DNA of 64,000 nt from Warburgia ugandensis (lineage: Eukaryota > Streptophyta > Magnoliopsida > Canellales > Canellaceae): positions 55,631,136-55,695,135 of the forward strand of contig CP141136.1 in NCBI GenBank assembly GCA_035236585.1. The letters are read 5' to 3'. The translations under genes were made by a program, and so were the position numbers. This document shows, piece after piece, positions 27,401 to 42,400 of the stretch; the stretch's first letter is position 1; each line of letters opens with the position of its first letter. Below the pieces are notes generated by a model. That model worked only from the letters and a program-made list of their open reading frames with translations, had not been told where the DNA came from and searched no databases.

Positions 27401-30400
27401 TTTTCATTTCTAATTCTATCCTTTCTTGTCTTACCACTCATCCATCTCAACATCCTCATTTTTGCGACACTCATCCTATGAGTATGATGTTCCTTAACGG
27501 CCCAACACTCTGATCCATAGAGCATGGTCGGCCTTATAGCCATCCTATAGAATTTTCCCTTTAGTTTGAGTGGTACCCGCTGATCACATAAAACACCCGA
27601 TGCACATCTCCATTTGTTCCAAACTGCTTGGATTCTCTGGGTAACCTCCCTCTCAATCTCTCCACTCTCATGGATCAATGATCCTAAGTATCGAAAGTGG
27701 TCTCTCATGGGGACCTCTTGGTTATCAATCTTAACTGATGTTCCACTCCTACTCTCCTTGCTAAAATTACATTCCATATATTCTGTCTTAGTTCGGCTAA
27801 TTTTAAATCCTTCCGATTCTAATGCTTCTCTCCATAACTCTAGCTTTATGTTTACACCCTCCCTTGTCTCATCAAGTAGGACTATATCGTCTGCAAATAG
27901 CATGCACCAAGGAATCTCCTCATGCAGATGTTTTGTTAACTCATCCATAACTAATGTGAAAAGGTATGGACTCAATGCCGATCCTTGGTGCAATCCGACA
28001 GTGACAGGAAAATCACCAGTCATGCCACTAGTGGTCTTAACATTTGTTACTGCTCCCTCATACATATCTTTAATTATGTCTATATACCCCTGAGAAACCC
28101 TTTTACCAACCAACACCCTCCATATTAACTCTCTAGGGACTCTATCATAAGCTTTCTCTAAGTCGATAAAGACCATGTGCGGGTCTTTTCTCCTCTCCCT
28201 ATATTTCTCTACTAATTGTCTTAGTAAGAAAATAGCTTCCATGGTAGACCTCCCAGGCATGAAACCAAACTGATTCTCCACCCCCAAAGACTACTCCATA
28301 CACCCCCAAGAATGAATTTCCTGTGGCCAGATCTGCAGCTTACAGCTTACTCCATATTGAACATCTCAGGTGAAATCCCCTTCATATCATGCTCCTGGAT
28401 GCCACTCCTTTGGTGGTCATTGAAGCAGAAAAGAGAACTCTGATTCTCTATCCATGATTTTTATGGTTTCAAAGGCTTGGCCAGACAGATGAATTGGTTT
28501 GAATAGCCTAGTTTCGTAGCCCCAAGGGGGGAATCCACTTGCCTCCTCCGAGTGGGGCACAGGAGGCAGAATTTATATTTCTTACAGGCACAGGATGATA
28601 GAAGAAATGGACGTAACTGTTTTTAGCTTTCGGTGGCTTTAATACAGAGCCAATTTCTGCCTCTCCCACCGATCTGGTCAGGAATTCGTCACACTAGATT
28701 AATCAGAAGCTTTTATAAGTTTCTTTTGTTGTTTTTGCATCATACAAGCCATAAAATTCATCCTCCATTTCCTTAATTCCTGAATCCTTGGCAGTAAATT
28801 GCTCTCAGATGTCAAGATTGCCAGTTTCTGCAAGTTTGGTTACAAGATTTTTAACAAAAACCTCATTGAAAGCAGTTTTGTGATCCTTACTAATCAAACT
28901 CTTTGTTGCCAAACAATATTTTAAAGGGAGTCCATCCAACCGCCAATCACACAGGCCCAGGTGAGGCCCACATGAGTAAGCTGAAGGTTCCAGGAGCTGC
29001 CTTTGCTAAAATTGATGGACTCAAGACTTAAGTTGGATCCTTTTTTAGATGTTACCTTAAGAAACTTGGTTTCGACCCTAAAATCGTAGAACTTGTTACC
29101 GAATTGTTTATCCTCACTAAAATTCTCAGTTTTTAGTCAATGGAAGTAGCAGCAGTTTCTTTGTAGCTTCAATTGATCCGGCTGACAGTACGTACCATTC
29201 TAAATCTCTTGGTTCTTGTGAAGTAAGTTCTGCCTGCCTAAATCTGGTATTTTAGGGTCCCATAGACCTCTTTCTATCTAAAAAGCACCTTGTTTATTTT
29301 CCTTTCTTTGCAGATCAATTATTTTTCTTCTACATGGAAGGTTAATGGGTATCAAAGTTTTATTTTTCTCCTTTGCCTCTATGAGCTCTCAGCTGGTCAG
29401 TCAATCAAAAAAATCAAATATAAAATTCCTAGATCTATCGGATCCAGAATTGATGTCCTAGAGAAATCCTGACTCTACTGAGGATATTTTCCACGTAAAT
29501 ATATTGACTTGCACTTTGCATTAACCTAGTGAACAGGATTCACATCTCTGCCCTTCATGAAAGAATCAAAAAACCAGGAAACTGGACAGCTCAACCAACT
29601 CCGAAACATACAAGCATTTTCATTCAGCAGTCTCAATTCATTTCCTTCTATTTCCGAGACACCCATTTCTCTAAGGAAGGATATCGAACCTTGTAGTCAT
29701 ATGAAGTTTTTTCTCTTTGCAAAGTCTAATGCAGTATCTTGTCATTACATTTTTTGTCTGACTGAGGTACAGGTCTTGGAATTCACAATATTGAAGATAA
29801 TCACCTATCACATGTGTAGAAATTAAAGATGAAAGCAGTCTTCAACCTCCCATAGTAGCTACGATGAGATGTACATCTGGGAGATTATTCCACCTTAGCC
29901 CTGTTAGATGACAGATCCATTCTCATGAAGACCCAGCTACAGAAAGAACACCGGATATACTATATATTCATCCAAGTGAGCTGACTGCAGAAACACTGAA
30001 GGTCAAAATCCACCGATAGGAACCTTTCTTCTTCACCTTTTCTTTCTCCCTTTTTTTTCTTTGGTGATCGTTGGACCTGGACCACAACTTCTTTTGCTTT
30101 TGTGATATAAGGGCCTTAACCAAGTCCACTAAATGCTCAAGTCCATCAGACCACAATAGTGCCCCAGCTTACTTTACAAGCTTGTACGGCTGTAATTGGA
30201 ATTTTGGCTGATGCAACCTCCCCTGAGGCTTGGATATGATTACCCCCAATAGACTGTCCCCAAAAGACCAGCTCCCTCAAGCTTGGAATCAGAAGCTAGT
30301 ACCTATATTTTCTCTACGTAACAGATCTGTTAAAATGGAATGCACATGTTCTCATGCACCCTCTTCAGAAGCCATGTATCCACTATCTCCAGTTTGGAGC

Positions 30401-33400
30401 TGCTCATTATTTTTTTACTATCCTTACTGAGTTTCTCCAATTTGGATATCTAATCTTCACTTAAGATCATGTAACATGTTTACTTGACCAGTCTGCTGCT
30501 TCAAAACTTCCAGACCTAGAAGGCTCCATATGAAGCTAAGCTTTTGGAACCAAAGTATCTCTTATCATAAGAATTGGAAAGGTGCCATCATCAATAACTA
30601 TACAAGGTTTGGTCAAAAGACTCAGAACTCTGTTTGTCTTGATTTCCAATATTAATGATCTAATCCTCTCACCAGAACCAAATAGCGCTGAGATGAACTG
30701 GAAGCAGACCTCATAGCAGCCAAAAATCAAAAGTTATGGTGTGATTATCTCTATAATCTGCAGGGTGTACTGGTGCCATCCATAAAACTTGTGTCGTTCT
30801 GTACTGTATTTAGTGAAAAACAACTGCATTCAACAACCAACTCCAGAGTTGAGTTCTGAGCTGATTCACACGAAATGGATCTATGCCACTGTTGTGGACT
30901 GGCAACAACCATCACTTGTCATAAAGGAAATCAGAAAGAAAGTCAAACCTCCCAGGGTGCACAACAATTGTATAAGATCAATAAGCTCCAAACAGCTTAT
31001 ATCATGGTGTATTTCCCATGTGTTTACAGAAGCAAATCTGTGGCTGACAAATCTATGGTTTCCACTACATTCTGTCTATTCTTCAATATATCCAGTCAAA
31101 ATTTTCCACTCTTTGTGAATGACATCAATGGAATGCCCATTTTCATTTTTCGTATTATGATTTCATATGTTGCTGCTGACTATCTGCGCTCTGCAGCTCC
31201 TGATTTTCTATAAATTTCAGGCAGCCTTGCAAAAGAAGGAAGCTCAATGGATGACTTGTAACTAAGGGAACCCCTAGAGTTTGTTAATATTTTTGTAACT
31301 CTGTGAGTGCATAAAACTTTTATTTATCTCAAATGCACTAAGTTAGACCACTTTTAAATCACTTTCTTCACTGAAAATTTTGTAAACCATTAATTAGTTA
31401 AGAAAAACTATTTATAATCAGAAATATTCAAGAAAACAATAAGGATCATGAAATATCAGAAAACATGCTGACAGTTAAACTTCAAAACATTCATTTATAC
31501 AACATATTTAGATGCATCTGGACATGTTTGCAGATGAATATGACAAAAGCTCATCACAAGAAAGTTGGAAACACATACCATGGTCCTTTTCATGATGTGC
31601 CCCATAAGATCAAATCTAAATCCATCGACCTAATAAGACAAATCAAAGCAATATGTCATTTCAAATTATCAGGCATGATAACATTTGAATAGTTAACTGA
31701 ATAATTTATTATAGTGATGTATATTAGTCGTGCACCACATCTATGTCCTAATGCTGTTCAAGAAATAAACAACTAAAAAGCATGATAACATTTCAATAGT
31801 TAACTGAATAATTTATTATAGTGATGTATATTAGTCGTGCACCACATCCATGTCCTAACGCTGTTCAAGAAATAAATGACTAAATATTTGTAATTTAGCT
31901 TAGATAAGGGATCTTTTTTGTTCACGTCAGCATCAATAGCAATACTTATAGATGAAGAGAATATGACTCTTAAACTGGATGCATATGAAAGGGAAGGGAG
32001 TCAAGCAATTATCTCCCCTCTCAAATGCTTTCTACACAAGCAAGCACAATAACCCAAGGGTAGGCATAGTTATACAAATGATATAAATGAAATGACAAGG
32101 AAAAGTAAGCAAACAGAAAATCTCAAAGAAAATGGCCTCAATAATCAAAATAATCATCAACATATGCACACTAACTTAAAAATCGAAGGCGTCAACCAGA
32201 AGATCCAATTGATAGCGCCAACTGGAATTTTGAAAATGTCTCCCAGCTAAAACACTCTTTGGACATACAGAATAGATATGTTTTCTCTAATCAACTATGC
32301 CTTATAAACTCCGTTCACTTCTAGGCAATGTTGTGGTTTCATGGATTTCTGTTCCTTACCAAACTAAACTCTAAACACATGATAGGCATAAAGATTCCAA
32401 CTAGCATACATTTAAAGGCATCTCAGTATACAGAAGACCACTTCAAGATGGATATCAATGTCAATGAATAAATTGAACCAACACCTTTTTGGCATACTAA
32501 TGTTCAGCTGCTTCAGCACCGTGATGGTGGGGAATGCATCTTATTATACAGCACTGTGATGGTGGAGAATGCAGTTTATAGACTGGCACACCTATCACAG
32601 CCCAAAAATTGGAATCAGGAGCCATATCAGTCAAACCCAAAATGATATGCATTCCTTATGTTGGCAGTACATATCTCCATAGTGGCTATAACATTGTGAA
32701 CCAGGTGATACGGACTTCAAGCTCCCAAAAATAAAATCAATACACATTTTTCCCCCATGTTGCTGGATTTATTTACATGTTCCAAATATACTTAACATAT
32801 ATTATTAGTTTTATGTTTTCCTGCATGTCTACTTAACTAGGTTTCGTCGTTGCTTGACCTAGAACTATGTAAAACCATGTTAACTTTAAGAAAGTTATAA
32901 ACGTAATAGATTCCACAATATCAAATCTCAGAACAAACAGTAAAGAAAAGAAGAATAAGTCTGCACATACTATGTAATGCAATGAACAATGAAGTAAAAA
33001 CTTTAAAATTTAAAGGAACTGACAGCTAAAGATCAGCCAAACCAGAACAACCAGATTTATCAGAATGATTGGATCAGTTCATGATATATGAATCTCTCTG
33101 GAAAACAACTTGTATATTCTCGATAGTTCCCATAGATGTTTCCTTATGGGAATAGAGCTTTCTGAATTTTCCAGCCATAAATATAATGGAATTGAAAATT
33201 ATAGTGAAGTATGTCTGAGAAATACTGAAACCATGAACAAAAGTTCCAATATACCAGGCATGATAATTAATATAGCAGAATGTCAAACAAGATAGTTTGG
33301 GGCATAGAACAGTATCCAGGTTGTGGTAAACATGATATAGTCTTTATTATCTCCAGCACTGAACAGATGCTTGATGGTTTTGCTAAGAATTGCTCACTTC

Positions 33401-36400
33401 AATGACATGATAAGTAGTGTCTGCAAGTTGGGTTTGCTAAACTCCCTTATTCTTAACACAGCTCAGTTCCCTAGCAGCCTGTAGATAAGCAGTAGATACT
33501 TATGGACTAGTCCCGAAGAGGATCCTGAGAACCAAATTATGCTTTACCAATCATGCTGTTGAAATCAATCCTTGGAAGCCTAAGCCATCATATCCGTAAA
33601 TAAAGTATTTTAAGGGTAAACATCAAAAGAAAAAAAGAAGCTTATCAATGTCATAAGTCTAAAGGATAAATTGCAATGGAGTAGCACTGGAAGAAAACGG
33701 GATCTGAAGGCAGCAAGACATAAGGAATCAAATTGCTATTAGTAGTCATGCCCACTTTTAAGGTAACTTCTTTACACTTGCCTTAAAATAAGAGGCTGCT
33801 AGACATTTCGCCCAAATCTATCAGCTTAACCTTTTAAGTCAAATGGTAATCCAACTTGGTATCAGAGCCTCACTGACCAAAGGGATGTGAGCTCGAATCC
33901 TAAGACGTCCCATTTATCAAAGAGAATTTTACCTAAAAACCTTTAATTTAGACTATGTGAACTAATAAGTCCTTGAAAACACAATAATAACCGAGAATAA
34001 AAGATGTAGGAATAATGTTCCAAGACCTCCGAACTTGACTTGCTTTGTTAACGGGTACAGAGTATGTCTGAACTGACAAATTTTCCCCTACACCTACAAC
34101 ACTAATTCCATTTTAGTTTATCCTTAAAATAGGACAATGAATGATACAGCCCAAAACTGCTTGCGCTTGGTAATTTTGAAACGATTAACTGGCCCTGAAA
34201 AAATACTCAACAATGAAGATTCTTTGCTTCTAAATGCTACAATGGAGCTTATGTAAGTCTTCATCAAGTGAGTTTTTGTTAAAATGCAATCAATTCAATG
34301 GCAAGAGAAGAGGCTTGATGCTGATTTGTGGTTTATGGGTTCTACTCACGTGCCTTATTTTCAGATGCCAAATGACTATAGGAAGGAAACACATAGATAT
34401 CTTTGGAGTTGGATTTCAATTAAAGCTTGTAATCAACGTGGGTGCTCTCCAGGGTGCTTCCATAAGACCCCTATTGGCTTAGAGAGCTTGCTAGCTCCAG
34501 TCAAATTATTTTTAAGCTGATAGCTCTCAGTTGAGGCATAACATTCTGAATTTGGGACAAGATATCAGTTGAAGTTCCTCCAACAACAGATGAAAAGAAA
34601 GGATGATGAAGAATTAGCCAGTAATGAGAAGTAAAAACACCAAAATAAGCATTAGCAAGAGGGAGAAGAAAGCACAAAGAAGACATTTTATGTTTTCCCC
34701 ATCTTTCATAAGGTTTTGGTGAGGAGAAAGCACGCAAAGTAGATCTAACAGAACAACCCTGTATCTGAATCTTTGAATATAGGTCTGTAGAGTCCAGAAG
34801 TCCCAAGTACTTGTGACAATTCTAGTAAAGTATTTTCACAAAAACTAGTACAGGATCTTTTACAAAAATGGAAAGGAAGATAACTCATTTTCCTTTGTTT
34901 ATGTGTTTGGGTTTTACTATTCTGTTTGCCTTTTAGCATTTTCAAGGGCAAAATTGTTGTCATGTGACCTTGAGGTCACAGGTTTGAGGCGTGGAAATAG
35001 CCTCTTGCAAAAATGCAAGGTAAGGCTGCATACTATAGACCCTTGTGATCTGCTCCTTGTCTGGACCCAGCATACACAGGAGCTTCATGCACTGGGCTGC
35101 CCTTTTTTAAGGCAAAATTGTCCTTTTATGATATTATCAAGCTGTTAATAACCAAGGTGAAAGTTTACAGGTATTTTAGTAACGTTCTTTTCAAACCTTA
35201 AATTTTGGGATATTATCCTGTTTTCAAGGGCATATCATCTGACATAATCTAAAATAGGGATTCTTTAGTAAAAATCTCTTTATCAAATTAATTTCCAACG
35301 CAAGGTAGATGAACCTGGACTTGAATCCAGATGCAAGAGCAAAAAGAAAAGGGCCTTCTATGCGAAAGGATATGTTAGTTAGATAATATAAGCATTGTTG
35401 GCCCACTTCCTATCAGCTCATGCTTTTATGTTGAATGGTAATCCAACAAGGGCTAATGGGGACCCACGTCCTTATCATATATGGTACAATATTAAGAAGG
35501 GGTTTACAGGTAGAGGAACCAAGAAGTGTGAATTTAAGGGCACTAATAGCGCTTGAAAGCAGGCTCTAAGGCCCCTCGTTGTCATGACTGAGGAGGAATC
35601 AAGACAAACCAGAATAGGGGTAAAAAAGATCCACTTCCCATAGTTGTCGATGTGTGCGCATCTGCATTTCAAAGAAGTGTCCATTTGAGACTGTGAAGCA
35701 CAGGGACAAGGATCATTTAAAGCGTGAAGAAATATCCTAATTCCCATGGCTGAATTCATCAAAGAGTTCTCACTCATAGGCATGAAGAATAGGATCATAT
35801 CAGCATCGTGGAGGTTCCAATGGGTCTTCTTATTGAAGATACCTCCAATGCTTACCTAAACAAGTTCAACAGTGGTTTGTGCATTGGCATATATGCCCAG
35901 GACTTGGATAATGTATGCAACTATGTTCGAGACAAGACGAATTATGAGTTTAAACATAGACAGTTTAGCTATCATAATTGTATCAACAGAAAAATAAATA
36001 AATAATAAAAACACCAGTACAGATTAAACATAAAAAATTCTATCAAACATCCTAAACTTCATCACAACTTTGACAACATTTCTTATTTATATTAATTGCA
36101 TTAGTCTAACATAGTATTTAGAATGTTCAGCTAAATATCCTTAACAGGAGAAATTGAATATGCAACCTACAGTTTGAACAGCTCCCTGATAGGAGCTAAA
36201 TTAATGAGAGAGAATCAATTAACAACCCAATTGCAACAAACTATTAGAGATGGAAGGAAAGAATCTAAATTTCCAATAAGCTTTTCAGGTTGCAAAAGTG
36301 AAAAATACAATCATTTATGAGAAATCACCTTGTAATGAACTACCCAGCATAGAAGATCATCAAGAATCAACCTTTCGACCATAAAATGCTCGCTAGCAGT

Positions 36401-39400
36401 ATTGTTCATGCATGTACTATGCTCAATGCATCCATCAGTATTTCTTCTTAAGTAGTATCCAGGAACTACCTGCAAATAAACTCGCCATGTCACACTATAA
36501 ATTGCTCTTAAGAAAAATAAAAGGGCAGCCCCGGTGCACGAAGCTCCCGCCTATGCGGGGTCCGGGGAAGGGGCGGGCCACAATGGCCTAAAGTAGGCAG
36601 CCTTACCTTGTATTTTTGCAAGAGGCTGATTCCACGCCTTGAACCCGTGACCTCAAGGTCACATGACGACAACTTTTACCGTTGCGCCAAGGCTCCCCTT
36701 CGCTCTTAAGAAAAATGAGTCAGGTAAAATCTGTGTTTATGCAGATTCTATGAGTTCCTTTGACAGGGAAATGGCTTGAGATATGGACATAGAACAAAAG
36801 AATCAGATCATGACCTTTTCAAGGACAGAGGTGTTATCAAAGGGACCGCTGCCATTCAAGTGGTTGTAGACAACATCCAACACAACACGAAGTCCAATGC
36901 GGTTAAGTGCCTGAAATGAAGAGGTACTGCTAAAGTACATAGCTGGTTCTTGATAATAAGAAAATAATGTTAAAGCTTGTACCTGAATCATTTTACGGAA
37001 CTCAAGAGTACGGCATGCTCCATTAGGGTTGCTTGAATAGCTTCCTTTTGGAACTCCCCAAAGGACAGGGTTGTACCTTTAGTTATGACAAGAAAAAACA
37101 GATCACAAATGAACACAGAATCTCAGGGATACAGCTACTGAGAACATGCACGTTCAATATGGCATAATATATTACCCCCAGTTGTATCCATCTTCATCTT
37201 TGATAGACATCACTTCAGCTTGTTGCTCATCAGAATCTGGAGGGAATGTTACCAGTCTATCATAATCTGCAGAAGTATTTGTGTCAAACACAACGAAAAA
37301 TCCATAAAACAATACAAGTCAAAAATGGGCTTAATGTCAAAAGTACAGCAAAAATGATCAATTCCAACAAAAATGAAACAGCCATACATGTCTTACCTGG
37401 GAGAAGCTGATGTATAGTGCAAATAAAAGATGGAAACTTAAGAAGCCAGCATACCAAAACATCCACAGAAGTAACTCAAAATAAGAAAACCAAAGACTTG
37501 TCAGAAAGTTGAATTTACCACTACTTACCCCTAGTATTATTACCTGCGGGAGTATAAGTTAATTCAGCCAAACTAAGACAAGAGAGAGCGTAAATACAAA
37601 GCTAGATTATGGAAGAAGCACTTGAATCTAAAGGATTTAAAATCAGCCAAACTAAGACAGAGTATATGGAATGCAATTTTATTAAGGAGAAGAGCAAGAG
37701 TGGAGCACTAGTAAAGATTGATAACTACGAAGTCCACCTAAAAGACCACTTTCAGTACTTAGGATCGAAGATGCACAAAAGTGGAGAGATTGAGAAGGAC
37801 GTTACAGAGAATCCAAGCGGGTTGGAACAAATGGATATGCGCATCTATAGTTTTGTGTGATCGGCAAGTGCCTCTGAAACTGAAAGGAAAATTCTATAGG
37901 ATCGTTATCAAGCCAAACATAATATATAGATCAGAGTGTTGGGCAGTTAAGGAACATCACGTACATAGGAAGAAAATAGCAAAAATGAGGATGTTGAGAT
38001 GGACAAGTAGCAAGACAAGAAAGGATAGAATTAGGAATGAAAACATTAGAGGAAACTTAGGAGTAGCACCAATAGGTAACAAGATGAGGCAGATTAGACT
38101 TAGATGGTTTGGACATGTCCAACGGAGAGTGAAAACAACACCGGTTAAGAGTGAGGCAATGCAAGTTGAAGGTTCTAAAAGGGCTTGGGGAAGGCTGAAA
38201 AGAATGTGGATAGAAGTGGTGAGAAAAGATTTAAAAACTTTGAGGCTAAATGAAGTCATGATACTTAATAGAGGGGAATGGAGGAACAAGATTCATGTGG
38301 CCGACCCCTAATTGCGATAAGGTCTTGATGATGATGATGATGATGACTTTTGCAGAGCCATTGGTGGTTCCATATGAGAGGAACCCGAGGTTGTCGATTG
38401 ATAAGTACTCATGACCGATTGGTAGATGTGTTGCCAATGTGTCACAAGACACAAAATATTGTCAACGGAAGTGCCAATATTGTGGTTTTATCAACACAAT
38501 TATTTTTATAATCATAATTTATATATAATATGAAAGGATATTTATTTTATGACATATAAAATATCGAGAATGTTTGAAATTGCATAGCATGAACAAATAT
38601 GGTAAGTTAGTCATGAGATTTCTCTACTTTAAAATATTATTTCAAAGCATATCATATGCATGTTGGATGCCACAATTTCAATTTTGTAGTCTAGGTTTAT
38701 CTCCTAAGTATAGTGTTTACTCAAACCAAAAAATAAAAACATACAAATTCTTCGTGTAAGGCATAAGAGCAAAGCGAGGAAAACCTAGACCTACTCTTAG
38801 AGGGAGAGAACGTGAGAAGCTACTCAAATTTAGAAATATTTCTGTATTACTTCAGACTATTCACGTAATAAGGCTAATAGTGGCAAACTTTCATTTTTTA
38901 TGGTGATTATGGTAAATGGTTGTGACAGGCTTATTATGGGCAATTTTGTTATTTGAAATAGATATGGATCCAAAACGGTTCAGATGTGAGCTCGTATTTC
39001 AAAAAGTCAAGTAAAATAGATAAAGAATGCACTTGGGGATTTAGAAATTAATGTTTTTGACTTTCAAAAAGTGTTTACAAGAATAGAGATATCCTGACTT
39101 TAAAAAAAATTGAAAATTTCATGATTTGAAAAACCGAGTCGCCACAGAAAGGAACATTAAAAAATGATAATTACCTGCATATTTCCAGTTCCCCTTCTCA
39201 TCGTCAACACCAGCAAAATGAAATGTTGGAAGTAAATGCACATGTGTAAGACCTGCTTTACATAATCTCCTTAGGTGTCGTACACCTGCTGAATCCTGAA
39301 ATAAAATCTGGTTAATGCTAACCAATGAAGTCGTTGTCGTGGTACTTAAACCAAAGAAAGCATGTCTAGTGCATTATTTAGTGATGCATCGCTCATAGAT

Positions 39401-42400
39401 TCAAATATGTTTCTAGTTGTCATTTTCTGGGAATCAAGAAATCAGTTGTTTCTGTTAGTATTGCATGTATCACACCTTTGGGGGTCCTCTACTACTTTTG
39501 TAGGTATAAGCTTTGCGATGAAAGGAGGATGATAAATTTCCGTATGATCTTAATGGCCAATGACAAGAGATTGAGTACAGAAGCTTGATGCCATCTGAAA
39601 ATGTAGGGATTAACAAGCATATCAAAATGAGAACTGATGTTGTTGAAGAAACTCCTAGGAGCAAATCCTAAATTGACTAGGCACCATGCATATCAAGTCC
39701 AACCTTGTGGGTTATGAAATAACAAAATATATTGAGGCAGACCATCATTACAGAAGGGGCAAGGTGACATGTTAGGATATTTACAACTCAAATACAGATT
39801 GTTGGACACATTCAATTCATTCACTGATTGACAAGCTGCGGCAATAGCTTAACAAGATCTCAAGGCAAGTACCATTTTTACTTTCTCCTCTATGAATTTC
39901 CAAGTTTACAGAAAATCAATTAACTACCATGGAGGAGTTAACATGACTTTGGTAATAGGTGATTTGAAGCTTGTTTACACGTAAGACTTGTTATTAGATA
40001 CTTCAGCATGGCAACTCAATTATATTCATGGGTGCCAATTTTTCAATGTCTGGAGCACTTCAAAATCCAATAGATGCAGCAATGTGTCACCTGAGATAAA
40101 CACTTTCGTATCTTCAATTCAACAGAAAGGTTTGTCCTATCTGTTATTCAAAGGAATTGCTACAATTCCTTTTATGCTTCAATAATTTCTTGTTTTTTTC
40201 TTTTTCTGCTCTATTAAGTTTTCTTTCTCTAACAGTATTGGGTTTTGCCAACATGAACTGCAAGCGTTAAGTAATCAAACGCCAACATAATAAAGATCAG
40301 CTCTTGACCAAAGTCAATCACCAGATGTAGCCATTTCCTTTCCCATAAATGGGAACCCAAGCTGGGTGGAAATGATGATCGGAACATCAATTTCTCTAGG
40401 AACTATTCTGTAACTTAATCTGAAGAAATTACTCAACAAAAGGATGTGGCCACCGCCCACACGTAGGTGTTGAATGATATAACTTCTGGGTGCACCTTCC
40501 AATTCCTATTCAAGTTCTCATTTCACTGACACCTTTAATCAAGATTAGCCAAATAGATCCCCTCAAGCACTTGAAATGGCATTCATATAAAATTTCCCAA
40601 AGTTCAGTGGTCACATTCCTCATATGCTTTCAAGGTCTGGCAAGTGCTGCACAGTAAGCTCAATACTTATAACAGAATCATTAAAAATGGGACTGCAAGT
40701 GGTCGAATTCCTTATATGCTTTCAAGGCCTGGCAAGTGCTGCACAGTAAGTTCAATACTTCTAACAGAATCATTAAAACGGGACTGTAAGCGGATCCTGA
40801 TTGCAAACTTTGCAACTCCAATTCTGAAACTATTGACCATCCGTTCTCTAATTGTTCCTACATCTCTTGGATATGGAGGGCTATTTATGGAGATTTAAGC
40901 ACCAATGGAAGCCAAAGAATAAAAATCACTGAAGAAGTTTCTCGGATATCTGCTACTTCCAAAGATACACGTCAGCCAGATAGCTCTTTATATTGCACTT
41001 TCATCTTCCATTTATCATATCTGGAAACAATGAAATACAAGCATTTTTTATGGTAAGTCAGATCATGAAAGAAGAATTCTTAGTCACGTATAGAATGATA
41101 CAGCAATGGAAGGGAAGCCTTGGTGCAACGGTAAAGTTGTTGTCATGTGACCTTGAGGTCAAGGGTTCAAGGCTTGGAAACAGCCTCTTACAAAATGCAA
41201 GGTAAGGCTGTGTACTATTGACCGTTGTGGTCCACCCCTTCCTCGGACCCTACATACACGGGGGCTTCATGCACCGGGGCTGCCCCCTTTTTATATTGAA
41301 TGATACAGCAAGTAGAGTAAATTTTCTTAATATCTCAAATCATGATAATGCGAATAACCTCTCTATTGTGCATCTTCTTTGCTGTGAATTTAATCCACTC
41401 CGTTACAATCCCAAAACATACAAACGGATTAAGCCACAAGATGGAAGCATGAATTGAACTCTGATGCTTTGCTTTGTGCTTATGGCGGCTGTATTATGGG
41501 GCTACAACTGAATCTTTGGGTAGTCCAGTCAATGGCTGCTCTTTAAGCATAAGCAAACAAGATATCTTCTTGCCACAACTTGAGGAAATTGGAAGTGGTC
41601 TCCGACAAGCAGCCAATCTAAACATTCATCAGTGGCAGCCTAAATCATTAATAGGGCCATATCTTTTCAGAGCTGTGTACATCCTTACTGATATCAGGAA
41701 GCTTTTCAACAGATTTATCTTGTGGAAAGTCACCCACACTTGGATAGAAGCTAATAGTTCTGCCAACATCCAATCCAAACATGCTTCTTCTTGCAAGTCG
41801 CTTGACACTTCCCCTCATGATTTCTTAAATACCGTAAATGATGACCATACAGGAAAAGTATACTTGAGACATAATGCTTTACTTGAGCAGTAAACGTTAT
41901 CTCTGTTTCAGGGCTTGTATTTTCTGACTATCAATAGGAGATGGTTGTTGGGGTTTTGGGCAAAGACCTACTTGATGACTAAAAAAGGGAAAAATAAAAA
42001 TAAAAGTAAACTAAATTAAGGAAATTCAGTACCTACAAATGTCTTATAGAGATGGTTCCTCATGCAAAGTGCTTAAAAACTCACACTGAGATAACAACAC
42101 ATGGAAGGTAAAAAGTGAATGATCCAGGTCAGTCAATTATAAACGCACAGCGTTTTTACTATCCCAACTGAACCAAAAAAGTTTCGAGCCATCCTAAAAG
42201 TTTCAAACCTAAGAAATCTTATGCTAGGCAATGACTGACAAGGAGTTTGTAAGAAGAGCCTTATGCTGATAAAATGAAGAACAACAGAATCTCCGGAACT
42301 TCTTGAACTAAAGCAAAAGAGCAATGTTGGCTGACTAGCACAAACACTACCTGAGAAGTAAAAGCAAGATAGCCTCCACGGAATTCAGGTTTCACGGACT

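Larger units (their letters stand above)
31630..34944. other. PU1 intron 13, left part
   Basis: About 3.3 kb that includes a 107-bp tandem duplication (31673) and a TGGTATCAGAGCC motif at 33858-33870, which may mark an old LTR end. The rest is unassigned. Open frames around 34234-34806 have no family I recognise. Confidence 0.4.
40560..41900 (+). mobile_element. L1-type LINE 3' remnant (zf-RVT and RNase H-like)
   Basis: Broken frames read [16 protein letters not shown] (about 40620) and [16 protein letters not shown], stop, NTSIF (about 40983-41047), which match the zinc-finger RT tail of plant L1 elements. After the nested [19 protein letters not shown] (about 41725) resembles the RNase H-like terminus. 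It is antisense to PU1 in intron 8. Confidence 0.6.

Noticed and set aside
33858-33870. TGGTATCAGAGCC as evidence for a complete LTR element in intron 13
   Set aside because: Only the motif is seen; I found no paired LTRs or coding parts nearby.
34234-34806. Overlapping 78-101-codon frames on both strands in intron 13
   Set aside because: No recognisable domain, no splice context, and comparable lengths on both strands.
41474-41893. 139-codon plus-strand frame considered as a host gene
   Set aside because: The motif order and the neighbouring zf-RVT-like pieces fit an L1 remnant better, and it lies inside a PU1 intron.
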